From Clostridium uliginosum (GTDB lineage: Bacteria > Bacillota > Clostridia > Clostridiales > Clostridiaceae), in NCBI RefSeq assembly GCF_900112485.1, contig NZ_FOMG01000007.1, positions 62,001 to 126,000 of the forward strand: a stretch of DNA of 64,000 nt, read 5' to 3'. The position numbers were made by a program, and so were the translations under genes. The notes below the pieces were generated by a model. It did not search any database. It was not told the origin of the DNA and saw nothing but the letters and a program-made list of their open reading frames with translations. This document shows, in pieces, positions 15,431 to 23,462 of this stretch; position 1 is the stretch's first letter; every line of letters starts with the position of its first letter.

Positions 15431-17359
15431 CTATCTAACTTCACTTCCAGTTACAAGATCTCCTGGATCTACTAATGACAATATACTATCATCATCTGTT
15501 GCTGCTGCAAGTATCATCCCTTGAGAAAGTTCTCCTCTAAGCTTTACTGGTTTTAAGTTTGCAACTAATACTACATTTTTGCCTACTAATTCTTCAGGCT
15601 TATAGTATTTAGATATTCCTGAAACCACTTGTCTTTCTTCCCCGCCTAAATCTACTTTTAATTTCAATAATTTTTTAGCTCCCTTTATAGGTTCACAAGC
15701 GATTACCTTAACTACTCTTAAATCAATTTTTTCAAAATCATCGATAGTTATTTCTTCTTTTATTGGTTTAATTTCTCTCTTAATTGGTGCTTGAGCTACC
15801 TTTAATGCCTCTAATTCTTCAAGCTTTTTTTCAACATCTATTCTTGGAAATAAATTTTCTGCCTTAACTACCTTAATACCTGACTTTGTTCCATCAAATG
15901 ATTTTAATGAATCCCATGAAACTTCTGAAGTATTAATTTGTTCATTAATTTTTTTTGCTGTATCAGGTAAAAATGCAGAAATCATTACTGATGCAAATCT
16001 AAGACTTTCAGCTAAATTGTAAAGAACTGTTCCAAGTCTATCTTTTTTACTTTCATCTTTAGCTAATATCCATGGTGTTGTTTCATCTATATACTTATTA
16101 GCTCTACCTATTAATTCAAAAACGTGCTCCAAAGCTTCTGGTATATTTAGTTTTTCAATTGATGCTTCAATTTTAGCTGGTGCTGATAATGCTAAGTTTA
16201 TTAACTCATCATCAATAGATTCTTTTTCTGATTGTGCAGGCATCTCTCCACCAAAATACTTCTCAACCATAGCAACTGTTCTAGATAAAAGATTACCTAA
16301 GTCATTACAAAGATCAGAATTTATCTTCTTTATAAATATTTCATTATTAAATAATCCATCTGCACCAAATGGAATTTCTTTAAGTAAGTAGTATCTTACA
16401 GCGTCCACTCCAAATTCATTAACTAATACCACTGGATCTACAACATTACCTTTTGATTTTGACATCTTTCCACCATCAACTAAAAGCCATCCATGACCAA
16501 ATACCTTTTTAGGAAGTGGTAAATCTAATGCCATTAGCATTATTGGCCAATAAATAGTATGGAATCTTAAAATATCCTTTCCTATTAAATGTACATCTGC
16601 TGGCCAATATTTTTGATATAACTCTGTATTATCTGAACCATATCCAAGTGCTGTTATATAATTTGATAATGCATCTATCCAAACATATACAACATGCTTT
16701 TCATCAAATGTTACTGGAATTCCCCAGTCAAAACTAGTTCTTGAAACACATAAATCTTGAAGCCCTGGTTTTAAGAAATTATTTAACATTTCATTCTTTC
16801 TTGATTCTGGTTGTATAAAATCTGGATTTTCTTCTATATACTTTATTAATCTATCTGCATATTTACTCATTTTAAAGAAGTATGCTTCTTCTTTTGACTT
16901 TTCAACTGGTCTACCGCAGTCTGGGCAATTACCATTTACTAATTGAGTATCAGTCCAAAATGATTCACAAGGTGTACAATATAAACCTTCATAGGAACTC
17001 TTATATATATCTCCTTGATCATATAGTTTTTTAAATATATCTTGAACTGCCTTGATATGATAATCATCAGTAGTTCTAATAAATTTGTCATAACTTATAT
17101 TCATCATTTCCCAAAGATCTTTAATTCCAGCAACGATTTCATCTACATGCTCTTTTGGAGTAATACCTTTTTCTTCTGCTACTCTTTGAATTTTTTGACC
17201 ATGTTCATCTGTTCCTGTTAAGAACATAACATCATATCCTGTAAGTCTTTTGAACCTTGCAATTGCATCAGCAGCAACTGTAGTATAGGTATTTCCTATA
17301 TGCAGTTTAGTTGATGGATAATAAATTGGTGTAGTTATATAGTATGGTTTTTTACTCAT
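15431..17359 (-). CDS. metG: Methionyl-tRNA synthetase
   Basis: The 642-residue enzyme has the HIGH motif as LHIGNTYTTVAADAIAR, a single zinc knuckle (CTPCESFW...CPDC), and GGKMSKSKGNVVDP (KMSKS). A C-terminal EMAP/Trbp111-type tRNA-binding domain spans about residues 535-642 (IDLRVVKVIACEPIKGAKKL...GMILAA). It charges initiator and elongator tRNA-Met. Transcription is controlled by the T-box leader at 17385-17650. The promoter lies further upstream, behind a repeat copy. A second MetRS follows downstream. Confidence 0.98.
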   Translation of the reverse strand: MSKKPYYITTPIYYPSTKLHIGNTYTTVAADAIARFKRLTGYDVMFLTGTDEHGQKIQRVAEEKGITPKEHVDEIVAGIKDLWEMMNISYDKFIRTTDDYHIKAVQDIFKKLYDQGDIYKSSYEGLYCTPCESFWTDTQLVNGNCPDCGRPVEKSKEEAYFFKMSKYADRLIKYIEENPDFIQPESRKNEMLNNFLKPGLQDLCVSRTSFDWGIPVTFDEKHVVYVWIDALSNYITALGYGSDNTELYQKYWPADVHLIGKDILRFHTIYWPIMLMALDLPLPKKVFGHGWLLVDGGKMSKSKGNVVDPVVLVNEFGVDAVRYYLLKEIPFGADGLFNNEIFIKKINSDLCNDLGNLLSRTVAMVEKYFGGEMPAQSEKESIDDELINLALSAPAKIEASIEKLNIPEALEHVFELIGRANKYIDETTPWILAKDESKKDRLGTVLYNLAESLRFASVMISAFLPDTAKKINEQINTSEVSWDSLKSFDGTKSGIKVVKAENLFPRIDVEKKLEELEALKVAQAPIKREIKPIKEEITIDDFEKIDLRVVKVIACEPIKGAKKLLKLKVDLGGEERQVVSGISKYYKPEELVGKNVVLVANLKPVKLRGELSQGMILAAATDDDSILSLVDPGDLVTGSEVR

Positions 17360-17384
17360 TTGCTTATGCCTCCTAAATTTTTTC

Positions 17385-17650
17385 TAAATAAAAAAGTCTC
17401 TATATAGGTATTAAATCCTATATAGAGACGTATTATACGTGCTACCACTCTATTTTTTATTTATCTCGCAATAAATAACTCATTAGGTGACTATCATCAC
17501 CTTGCAGTATAACGGTTGCTACCGTACTTCCTTAACTTAAATATTGCTCGGGAAATATGCTCCAAGTCCATGTTCATGAAATTTATAACCACTGAATTTC
17601 ACCAACCATCAGTTCTCTTTAAGGCTTCTATTTCATTACTCTTCTCTTCA
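17385..17650 (-). promoter_or_regulatory. T-box leader (methionine) of metG
   Basis: On the minus strand stem I contains AGAGAACTGATGGTTGGTGA, typical of T-box leaders. The specifier is ATG within GAACATGGACTTGG (17571-17569). The T-box bulge reads GTGGTAGCACG (17450-17438), its TGGT pairing with the NCCA end of uncharged tRNA. A terminator stem GTCTCTATATAGG / CCTATATAGAGAC (17396-17429) plus six T follows. Uncharged tRNA-Met should favour the antiterminator. Confidence 0.93.
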
Positions 17651-17656
17651 TTGCAT

Positions 17657-17752
17657 TTAGGCATTTCCAAATAATTAACTGCATTCAACTTCCTTGTCTA
17701 GTTCAAAAAATCCTAAGAATTTTTGACTAGTTATTTATTTTACAATGCCTTA
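17657..17752. repeat. Family-1 repeat inside the metG 5' untranslated region
   Basis: Read on the minus strand it begins TAAGGCATTGTAAAATAAAT, continues CTAGTCAAAAATTCTTAGGA and ends GGAAATGCCTAA. It closely matches the copy at 41353-41509 (CTAGTCAAAGATTCTTAGGA), but the inner part is deleted. It lies between the metG promoter and the T-box. Confidence 0.8.
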
Positions 17753-17761
17753 TATAAATAT

Positions 17762-17790
17762 ATAATAAAATAAATTACTTTAGCTGTCAA
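17762..17790 (-). promoter_or_regulatory. Sigma-A promoter of metG
   Basis: TTGACA (17790-17785), a 17-bp spacer and TATTAT (17767-17762) on the minus strand. Transcription would begin at the edge of the repeat copy, making that repeat part of the leader RNA. Confidence 0.75.
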
Positions 17791-17801
17791 ATATTTTCAT
17801 T

Positions 17802-17846
17802 AAAAAAGAGGTTGAAAATCCAACCTCTTTTTTTGAATGTGCCTTA
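17802..17846 (-). terminator. dhaM terminator combined with a family-1 half end
   Basis: On the minus strand TTAAGGCACATTCAAAA is followed by AGAGGTTG / CAACCTCT and six T. The first TAA is the dhaM stop codon. The hairpin ends just before the metG promoter. Confidence 0.85.
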
Positions 17847-18233
17847 AGGCATTTTATTTAAAGCCATAGGCTTAAGTACTTCTTTTATATCTAGTAATGA
17901 TTTATTCATACTAGCTTCAACAGCTGCTGTAATTGCACCTTCTACTAAAGGAGCATCTACAATTTCAATATTGTCCTTCATAGCATCATCTAAAAATTCT
18001 ATTGCCATCTCAGTATTCATAAAAGCACTTCCTAAATCAAATAATATAAGAACTCCACTATCACTATATACTGTTTCTATAGCATCAGTTATTTTTGATA
18101 TATCAGTGCCTATCCTTCCATCAAAAGTGCCACCTGCTTCAGCAATATTAACTTCTGGAGACATTTGAAGCGCAAGTTCTTTAACTCCCTTAGCAACTAA
18201 ATTACTATGAGATACAATTACTATTCCAACCAT
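17844..18233 (-). CDS. dhaM: Dihydroxyacetone kinase phosphotransferase subunit DhaM (EIIA-Man-like domain)
   Basis: The 129-residue protein is a single EIIA(Man)-type domain, MVGIVIVSHSNLVAKGV, with the active histidine at about residue 9 and LILFDLGSAFMN. It accepts phosphate from the PTS (phospho-HPr) and re-phosphorylates ADP bound to DhaL. The HPr and EI-like modules fused to DhaM in E. coli are absent, which is usual in Firmicutes. The stop codon TAA lies in a family-1 repeat end. It follows dhaL by 5 bp. Confidence 0.93.
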   Translation of the reverse strand: MVGIVIVSHSNLVAKGVKELALQMSPEVNIAEAGGTFDGRIGTDISKITDAIETVYSDSGVLILFDLGSAFMNTEMAIEFLDDAMKDNIEIVDAPLVEGAITAAVEASMNKSLLDIKEVLKPMALNKMP

Positions 18234-18238
18234 ATATA

Positions 18239-18874
18239 TTACCCCTCTTTAACTAATTCTTTTGTTATAGTATTAAGTATTAGATACATTGACGTAGCAC
18301 CTGCATCTTGATGTCCTATACTTCTTTCTCCTACATAGCTTGCTCTACCTTTTGTTGCAATTATACTTTTAGTATACTCCATACCACTTTTTGCAGCATC
18401 TCTAATGGCAATTAAAACTTCATTTGTAAACTTCTCCTCTTCAAGTGCTTTTTGGCCCGCCTTAATTGCTGGTGACAAAGCATCAATCATTGTCTTTTCA
18501 CCTTCTTGAGCCTTACCACGCATTTTTATTCCTGCTAAAGCCTCTTTTAAAAGTTCTACAAAATCATTTATATCCATAGAGTTCTTGTTTGATACTACCA
18601 TCGATCCCTTCATAAATGCTGTTCCATATAACGGACCTGACGCTCCTCCTACATTTGTAACCAATGCCATTCCCGAACTTTTTAGTATATTACCCAAATC
18701 AGTATCTGGTAAATCTTTAACCTTTTCAATAACAGCTTTAAATCCCTTGTTCATGTTTAAACCATGATCTCCATCTCCAATTGCTGCATCTAATTCGCTT
18801 AAATATAATTTATTTTCTTCTATAACCATATTAATTTTCATTAGAATATCTTTTACGTCTTTAACTGTTACCAT
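18239..18874 (-). CDS. dhaL: Dihydroxyacetone kinase ADP-binding subunit DhaL
   Basis: The protein has 211 residues and starts behind AAGGAGG. DAAIGDGDHGLNMNKGF provides the aspartates that bind two Mg ions and the nucleotide. GGASGPLYGTAFMK, GEKTMIDALSPA and GRASYVGERSIGHQDAGA complete the DhaL signature. DhaL holds ADP/ATP permanently as a cofactor and transfers phosphate to DHA bound on DhaK, with recharging by DhaM. It lies between dhaK and dhaM in one operon. Confidence 0.97.
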   Translation of the reverse strand: MVTVKDVKDILMKINMVIEENKLYLSELDAAIGDGDHGLNMNKGFKAVIEKVKDLPDTDLGNILKSSGMALVTNVGGASGPLYGTAFMKGSMVVSNKNSMDINDFVELLKEALAGIKMRGKAQEGEKTMIDALSPAIKAGQKALEEEKFTNEVLIAIRDAAKSGMEYTKSIIATKGRASYVGERSIGHQDAGATSMYLILNTITKELVKEG

Positions 18875-18899
18875 ATTGGAACCTCCTTATGATACATTC

Positions 18900-19895
18900 T
18901 TAAAATACTTTAAATCCTGGAGTATCAGCTTTCGCATCAAGTAAATTTTTCAATTCATTATCAAGTTTCAATACTGAAATAGAAAATCCTGCCATTTCTA
19001 AAGATGTCATGAACTCACCTACAAAAGTTTTATGGATATTTATCCCTTTATCTTTTAAAATTTTATTAACCTTTTTATTTATAATATATAACTCCATATA
19101 TGGTGTTGAGCCTAAACCATTTATCATAACAGCCACTTCATCACCATTTACTATACTAATATCATCTAGAATTTTGCTTACTAAGTGCTCTGCTACTTGG
19201 TCAGCAGTTGAAATCTTTTCTCTATGAGTTCCTGGTTCTCCATGTATTCCCATTCCGATTTCAACTTCATCTTCACCTAATGTAAAATTAGCCTTTCCTG
19301 CTGCTGGTACTATGCAAGAAGATAAAGACATTCCCATACTTCTAACATTTTGAATTGTTTTTTCAGCAACTCTCTTTACCTCTTCTAAGTTTGCTCCACT
19401 TTCAGCTTTTGCTCCAGATATTTTATGAACAAATATTGTTCCTGCAATACCTCTTCTACCAGCTGTATATAAGCTATTTTCAACAGCAACATCATCATTT
19501 ACAATTACTTCTTCTACCTTTATGCCTTCCATTTCAGCCATTTCCTTTGCCATTTCAAAGTTCATGACATCTCCAGTATAATTTTTTATAACAAGAAGAA
19601 CACCATTTCCATTGTCTGTAGCTTTAATTGCCTCATATACTTGATCTGGTGTAGGAGATGTAAATACTTCTCCACATACAGCACCATCTAACATTCCGAA
19701 GCCAACATATCCACCATGTGCTGGTTCGTGTCCACTTCCTCCACCACTTACTATAGCAACTTTATTTTCAACCTTCTTAGATCTAACTAAGACATTCGCA
19801 TTATCCAATTTTTTTAAATACTCTGGATGTGCTGCTACAATACCATCTAACATATCTGATAAGACATTATTTGGATTATTTATTAACTTCTTCAT
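18900..19895 (-). CDS. dhaK: Dihydroxyacetone kinase substrate-binding subunit DhaK
   Basis: The 331-residue product starts at an ATG behind AGGAGGAG. SGGGSGHEPAHGGYVGFGML is the N-terminal DHA-binding loop. EIGMGIHGEPGTHR carries the histidine that binds dihydroxyacetone covalently as a hemiaminal. The enzyme yields DHA-phosphate for glycolysis. With glpF upstream this is a glycerol/DHA route; a glycerol dehydrogenase, expected for the first step, is not in the window. A cre-like sequence lies about 50 bp upstream. Confidence 0.97.
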   Translation of the reverse strand: MKKLINNPNNVLSDMLDGIVAAHPEYLKKLDNANVLVRSKKVENKVAIVSGGGSGHEPAHGGYVGFGMLDGAVCGEVFTSPTPDQVYEAIKATDNGNGVLLVIKNYTGDVMNFEMAKEMAEMEGIKVEEVIVNDDVAVENSLYTAGRRGIAGTIFVHKISGAKAESGANLEEVKRVAEKTIQNVRSMGMSLSSCIVPAAGKANFTLGEDEVEIGMGIHGEPGTHREKISTADQVAEHLVSKILDDISIVNGDEVAVMINGLGSTPYMELYIINKKVNKILKDKGINIHKTFVGEFMTSLEMAGFSISVLKLDNELKNLLDAKADTPGFKVF

Positions 19896-19941
19896 TATTA
19901 AGCTCCTCCTAAATAATATAATTTAAGATCCTATCAGACAT

Positions 19942-19955
19942 CATACGTTTATATG
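19942..19955. promoter_or_regulatory. Weak cre-like site upstream of dhaK
   Basis: CATACGTTTATATG is an imperfect palindrome about a central CG and partly fits the catabolite-responsive element pattern. The rest of the dhaK-glpF gap (19896-20228) holds only a hairpin at 20161-20191; I see no gene or sigma-54 promoter in it. Confidence 0.3.
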
Positions 19956-20160
19956 AAATTTAAAATAATACAATTGTAACAATTATTAAATACTTAATTT
20001 AACAAATTCTTGTATTCACTCAATTCATAGTATCAACGATTCAATCCAACAAGACCTTATTTTTGTCTTTTTATTTTCAAATAATTATTATAATATATCA
20101 ATTATTTGCTATGTAAACTCTTTATTTTCAATATTAAGCATTTCCTAAATAATATAGCTT

Positions 20161-20191
20161 AGGCCTTGTTATATTTGCTCTAACAAGGCCT
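20161..20191. terminator. Hairpin downstream of glpF
   Basis: AGGCCTTGTTA / TAACAAGGCCT is a perfect 11-bp stem 38 bp after the glpF stop. The minus strand has no good T-tract after it, so partial read-through into dhaKLM is possible; the plus strand is T-rich. Confidence 0.6.
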
Positions 20192-20228
20192 TGCTATTTT
20201 ATTTATTTTTTAAGTTAATTATTTACTA

Positions 20229-20933
20229 CTATATGATTGCTTGATATAAGAATGCTCCTATTAATCCACCAACAATTGGAGCTACAACTGGAATCCAAGC
20301 ATATCCCCAATCTGAATCACCTTTATCTGGTATAGGTAAAATTGCATGTGCTATTCTTGGTGATAAATCTCTGGCAGGGTTAATTGCGTATCCTGTAGGT
20401 CCACCTAAACTTAAACCTATTACAAATATTAATCCACCAACACATAATGTATTAAGACCTGGTGCCATTTTATTAGCGCCTAATAATAAGATACCAAATA
20501 CTAATGCAAATGTTCCAATAACCTCAGCAATGAAGTTAATTGCAGTATTTCTTGTCATTGGTCCTGTCGCAAAAACTCCTAATTTAGAAGCTTTATCTTC
20601 AGTTGCTGCGAATTGATCGTAATACATAATGAATACTAATACAGCGCCTAAGAATCCTCCTAAGAATTCACCTGCGAAATATTCAGGAACTACTGACCAA
20701 GGTATACTTCCTATTGCAGCAAGTGCTACAGTTAATGCTGGGTTGAAATGAGCTCCGCTGTATGTTCCAAACATAAGTGCTGGAATTGCTACTGCTAAAG
20801 CCCAACCAGTTGTTATAACTATCCATCCTGAATTTGAACCCTTTGAATTTTTCAAGGCAACGTTTGCAACAACTCCGTCTCCTAGAAGTATAAGTAACAT
20901 TGTTCCGATTAATTCAGCCATAAAAATTGACAT
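20229..20933 (-). CDS. glpF: Glycerol uptake facilitator (MIP/aquaporin family)
   Basis: The 234-residue membrane protein has six spans and two NPA boxes: SGAHFNPALTVALA and GYAINPARDLSPRIAH. The aspartate after the second box (NPARD) is typical of the glycerol-conducting GlpF branch rather than water-only aquaporins. It starts behind GGGAGG. A sigma-54 -24/-12 promoter lies just upstream, and its presumed activator is the next gene. It probably supplies glycerol to the dhaKLM pathway encoded downstream on the same strand. Confidence 0.95.
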   Translation of the reverse strand: MSIFMAELIGTMLLILLGDGVVANVALKNSKGSNSGWIVITTGWALAVAIPALMFGTYSGAHFNPALTVALAAIGSIPWSVVPEYFAGEFLGGFLGAVLVFIMYYDQFAATEDKASKLGVFATGPMTRNTAINFIAEVIGTFALVFGILLLGANKMAPGLNTLCVGGLIFVIGLSLGGPTGYAINPARDLSPRIAHAILPIPDKGDSDWGYAWIPVVAPIVGGLIGAFLYQAII

Positions 20934-20981
20934 AATATAATACCTCCCATTTATAAAATATTTTATTTACACCTTTATTTA

Positions 20982-20999
20982 TAGCAATTACTATGCCAA
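20982..20999 (-). promoter_or_regulatory. Sigma-54 (-24/-12) promoter of glpF
   Basis: The minus strand reads TTGGCATAGTAATTGCTA. The invariant GG and GC are separated by ten bases, fitting TTGGCACnnnnnTTGCW closely. It lies about 50 bp before the glpF start and next to a sigma-54 activator gene. Confidence 0.88.
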
Positions 21000-21098
21000 G
21001 TTTTATACTTTGTTAAATTTAGGACAAACAGTACCTTTCACCACTTCGCCAAATTATAATTGCTGGTATTTATATATCTTCTTGGTTAAAAACACCAA

Positions 21099-21114
21099 GT
21101 GAAAACGTTTATTT
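21099..21114. promoter_or_regulatory. cre site (CcpA operator) upstream of the glpF promoter
   Basis: GTGAAAACGTTTATTT matches WTGAAAACGTTTTCAW at most positions with the central CG. It overlaps the stop codon of the activator gene and lies about 100 bp upstream of the sigma-54 promoter. A CcpA-like gene is in this window. Confidence 0.55.
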
Positions 21115-23202
21115 TGGTCTTTTTTCCCAATTAATTCTTTTTTCTATCCCAAACTCTTTTGCCTTAGCAGCAATTGTTTTATGATTCAGCCCTAAAATCT
21201 TTCCAGCTGCATTATAACTTCCATATTTTCTTAAAGCTTTTTCAATTATCAATTTTTCATATGTTTTCATAGGCAAAATTTCTTCTATATTTTCTATTTT
21301 ATCTAAAATTTCACTTTTACTTATATTGTTTTCTTGAAAAGTCTTGATATGTCCCTGTTTAACTTTTAAAGTTTCTTCTTTAATATATAAAGGTATATCC
21401 TTTAATCCTATAATTTCGCCCTCTTTCAATGCTAATATTCTTTCTATTATATTCTCTAACTCTCTTACATTTCCATTCCAAGAATAATTCATAAATGTAT
21501 TCATTACATCCTTTGATACTTGTTTTAATTCTCCATCTTTTTGAAATTTATTTATGAAATGATCTACTAATATAGGAATGTCTTCTGATCTATCTTTTAG
21601 TGCTGGAATAAATATAGGAATTACATTTAATCTATAATAAAGATCTTCCCTAAATTCTCCTTCTCTTAACATGTCTTCTAAATTTCTATGAGTTGCGGCT
21701 ATCACTCTAACATCTACCTTTATAGTTTCTTCTCCTCCAACCCGTTGAAATTCCTTATATTGTAACACTCTAAGAATTTTTGCTTGAGTATTTTTATCCA
21801 TTTCACCTATTTCATCTAAAAAAATAGTACCATTTTGAGCTAATTCAAACTTACCAAGCTTTCTCTTTATGGCTCCTGTGAACGATCCTTTTTCATGTCC
21901 AAATAACTCACTTTCTATTAAGTTTTCTGGTATAGCTGCACAATTAACTCTTATAAACGGTCCTTTACTTCTTTCACTAGCATAATGTATTCCCTCTGCT
22001 ATTAGTTCCTTTCCTGTTCCACTATCTCCTCTAATAAGTACTGTAGCTGAACTTTTTGCTGATTTTGTGGCTAAAGCTAACACATCTAAAACCTTTCCAC
22101 TTTTTCCGATAAATCTATCAAATGCTTTATCTGGTTTCTTAGCTCTAATTAATTCACCTTCTAAATAATCAGCTTTTTCAGATATTGTTGTCAAACGTTC
22201 TGTTAACTTCTCTACAGTACTTAAATCTTTAATTATAGATAGTATACCAACAACATTTTTATTTACAATTATAGGATATACCGAAGCAACAATATCAATG
22301 TTTTTGTCTTTATGCCTTACTTGTCCTATTTCACTTTTACCAGTTAAAAACACTTTCTTTCTTATACCATTTGGAGAAATTTTATCAATGTGTTTTCCTA
22401 AAATACTTTTATCTTCTTTTAATATTTCTAAATATGCCGAATTAGCATAAGATATGTATCCGTATCTATCCAATACACAAATTCCATCTCGTACTGATTC
22501 TAATATTAATTGGAGTTTTTCTTTCATTTCCTTGACTACCAATAGTTCATCTGTTACTTGTTCAAGTTTAGATATGTCTTCAAAAACAGCTACCGCCCCC
22601 TTAAAAATACCATTTATATATATAGGATTTCTTGAAGTTAAAATTGCTATATCTCCAACTTCTTGCTTTGAAATAGACACTGAACTATCTTTTCCTACTA
22701 AATGCAACTTAGAATTTGGTATGCAATCCTTAGCTAGCTTGCCTATTATAAATTCACTTGAAGTATTAAGTATCTCCTCAGCTGATTTGTTTAGCATAGT
22801 TATTATATTATTCTCATCTGTAACAAGTATTCCATTAGAAATACTATTAAAAATATGGTCCATTGTAATCGTGCTTTCATTAATTATTAAATCTATTTCT
22901 TTCATTTCAAGGTAACCAATTTCATCAAAATTTCTTAATAAGCATGATTCCATATTCATTAAAGCTAATTCTACATTTTCTTTTCCTTCTATTATTAATG
23001 TTAATTTTTCTCCTGCTTTTATTTTTAAAAGCATAAATGCCATTATTGCTGTTGCTGGTATTTCTCCTTTTCCTTTAACTTTAACCATTATCTTAACATC
23101 ATATATTTGTTCTAAATCAAAAGCTTTTCTAACAATCATAGCAACAGCTCTAGGATGTAAACCTTTGAGATAATTAATCTTTATCTCTTTAACAATTCTC
23201 AT
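21109..23202 (-). CDS. Sigma-54-dependent activator with HPr-like, PAS, AAA+ and Fis-type HTH domains
   Basis: The 697-residue protein starts with an HPr-like domain (about 1-95: YLKGLHPRAVAMIVRKAF, with the HPr histidine position kept, and PATAIMAFMLLKIKAGEKL). Two PAS-like domains follow (about 110-215 and 230-340; NGILVTDENNIITMLN and DGICVLDRYGYISYAN). The AAA+ domain (about 365-590) has GDSGTGKELIAEGIH (Walker A), ELFGHEKGSFTGA (the GAFTGA sigma-54 contact) and GTIFLDEIGEM (Walker B). The C-terminus (KALRKYGSYNAAGKILGLN) is a Fis-type HTH. By position it controls glpF-dhaKLM. The fused HPr-like module suggests direct PTS sensing. Confidence 0.93.
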   Translation of the reverse strand: MRIVKEIKINYLKGLHPRAVAMIVRKAFDLEQIYDVKIMVKVKGKGEIPATAIMAFMLLKIKAGEKLTLIIEGKENVELALMNMESCLLRNFDEIGYLEMKEIDLIINESTITMDHIFNSISNGILVTDENNIITMLNKSAEEILNTSSEFIIGKLAKDCIPNSKLHLVGKDSSVSISKQEVGDIAILTSRNPIYINGIFKGAVAVFEDISKLEQVTDELLVVKEMKEKLQLILESVRDGICVLDRYGYISYANSAYLEILKEDKSILGKHIDKISPNGIRKKVFLTGKSEIGQVRHKDKNIDIVASVYPIIVNKNVVGILSIIKDLSTVEKLTERLTTISEKADYLEGELIRAKKPDKAFDRFIGKSGKVLDVLALATKSAKSSATVLIRGDSGTGKELIAEGIHYASERSKGPFIRVNCAAIPENLIESELFGHEKGSFTGAIKRKLGKFELAQNGTIFLDEIGEMDKNTQAKILRVLQYKEFQRVGGEETIKVDVRVIAATHRNLEDMLREGEFREDLYYRLNVIPIFIPALKDRSEDIPILVDHFINKFQKDGELKQVSKDVMNTFMNYSWNGNVRELENIIERILALKEGEIIGLKDIPLYIKEETLKVKQGHIKTFQENNISKSEILDKIENIEEILPMKTYEKLIIEKALRKYGSYNAAGKILGLNHKTIAAKAKEFGIEKRINWEKRPK

Positions 23203-23429
23203 ATTTGCACCTCTAATCCATCAATACTTTTACAAATATAGATTTTTAAAATCAAATTATTATTTTGTTATAACTTAGTTTAACATTGAAGTCGCTTACT
23301 GAAAACCTCTTCATATTAACTTTTTAAAAATTCAACCCAAATTATACTACCCACTAAATTAACAACATAGAGGGAATAAAAATTAAAAAACTTAACCTAC
23401 CTAAAATAGAATTTATCAAAGAAAATAAC

Positions 23430-23451
23430 AGCCGTCAACAATTCGACGGCT
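23430..23451 (-). terminator. Terminator of the M24 aminopeptidase gene
   Basis: AGCCGTC / GACGGCT stem, followed on the minus strand by GTTATTTTCTTT, 12 bp after the stop codon. Confidence 0.75.
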
Positions 23452-23462
23452 TTAAGCATTTG

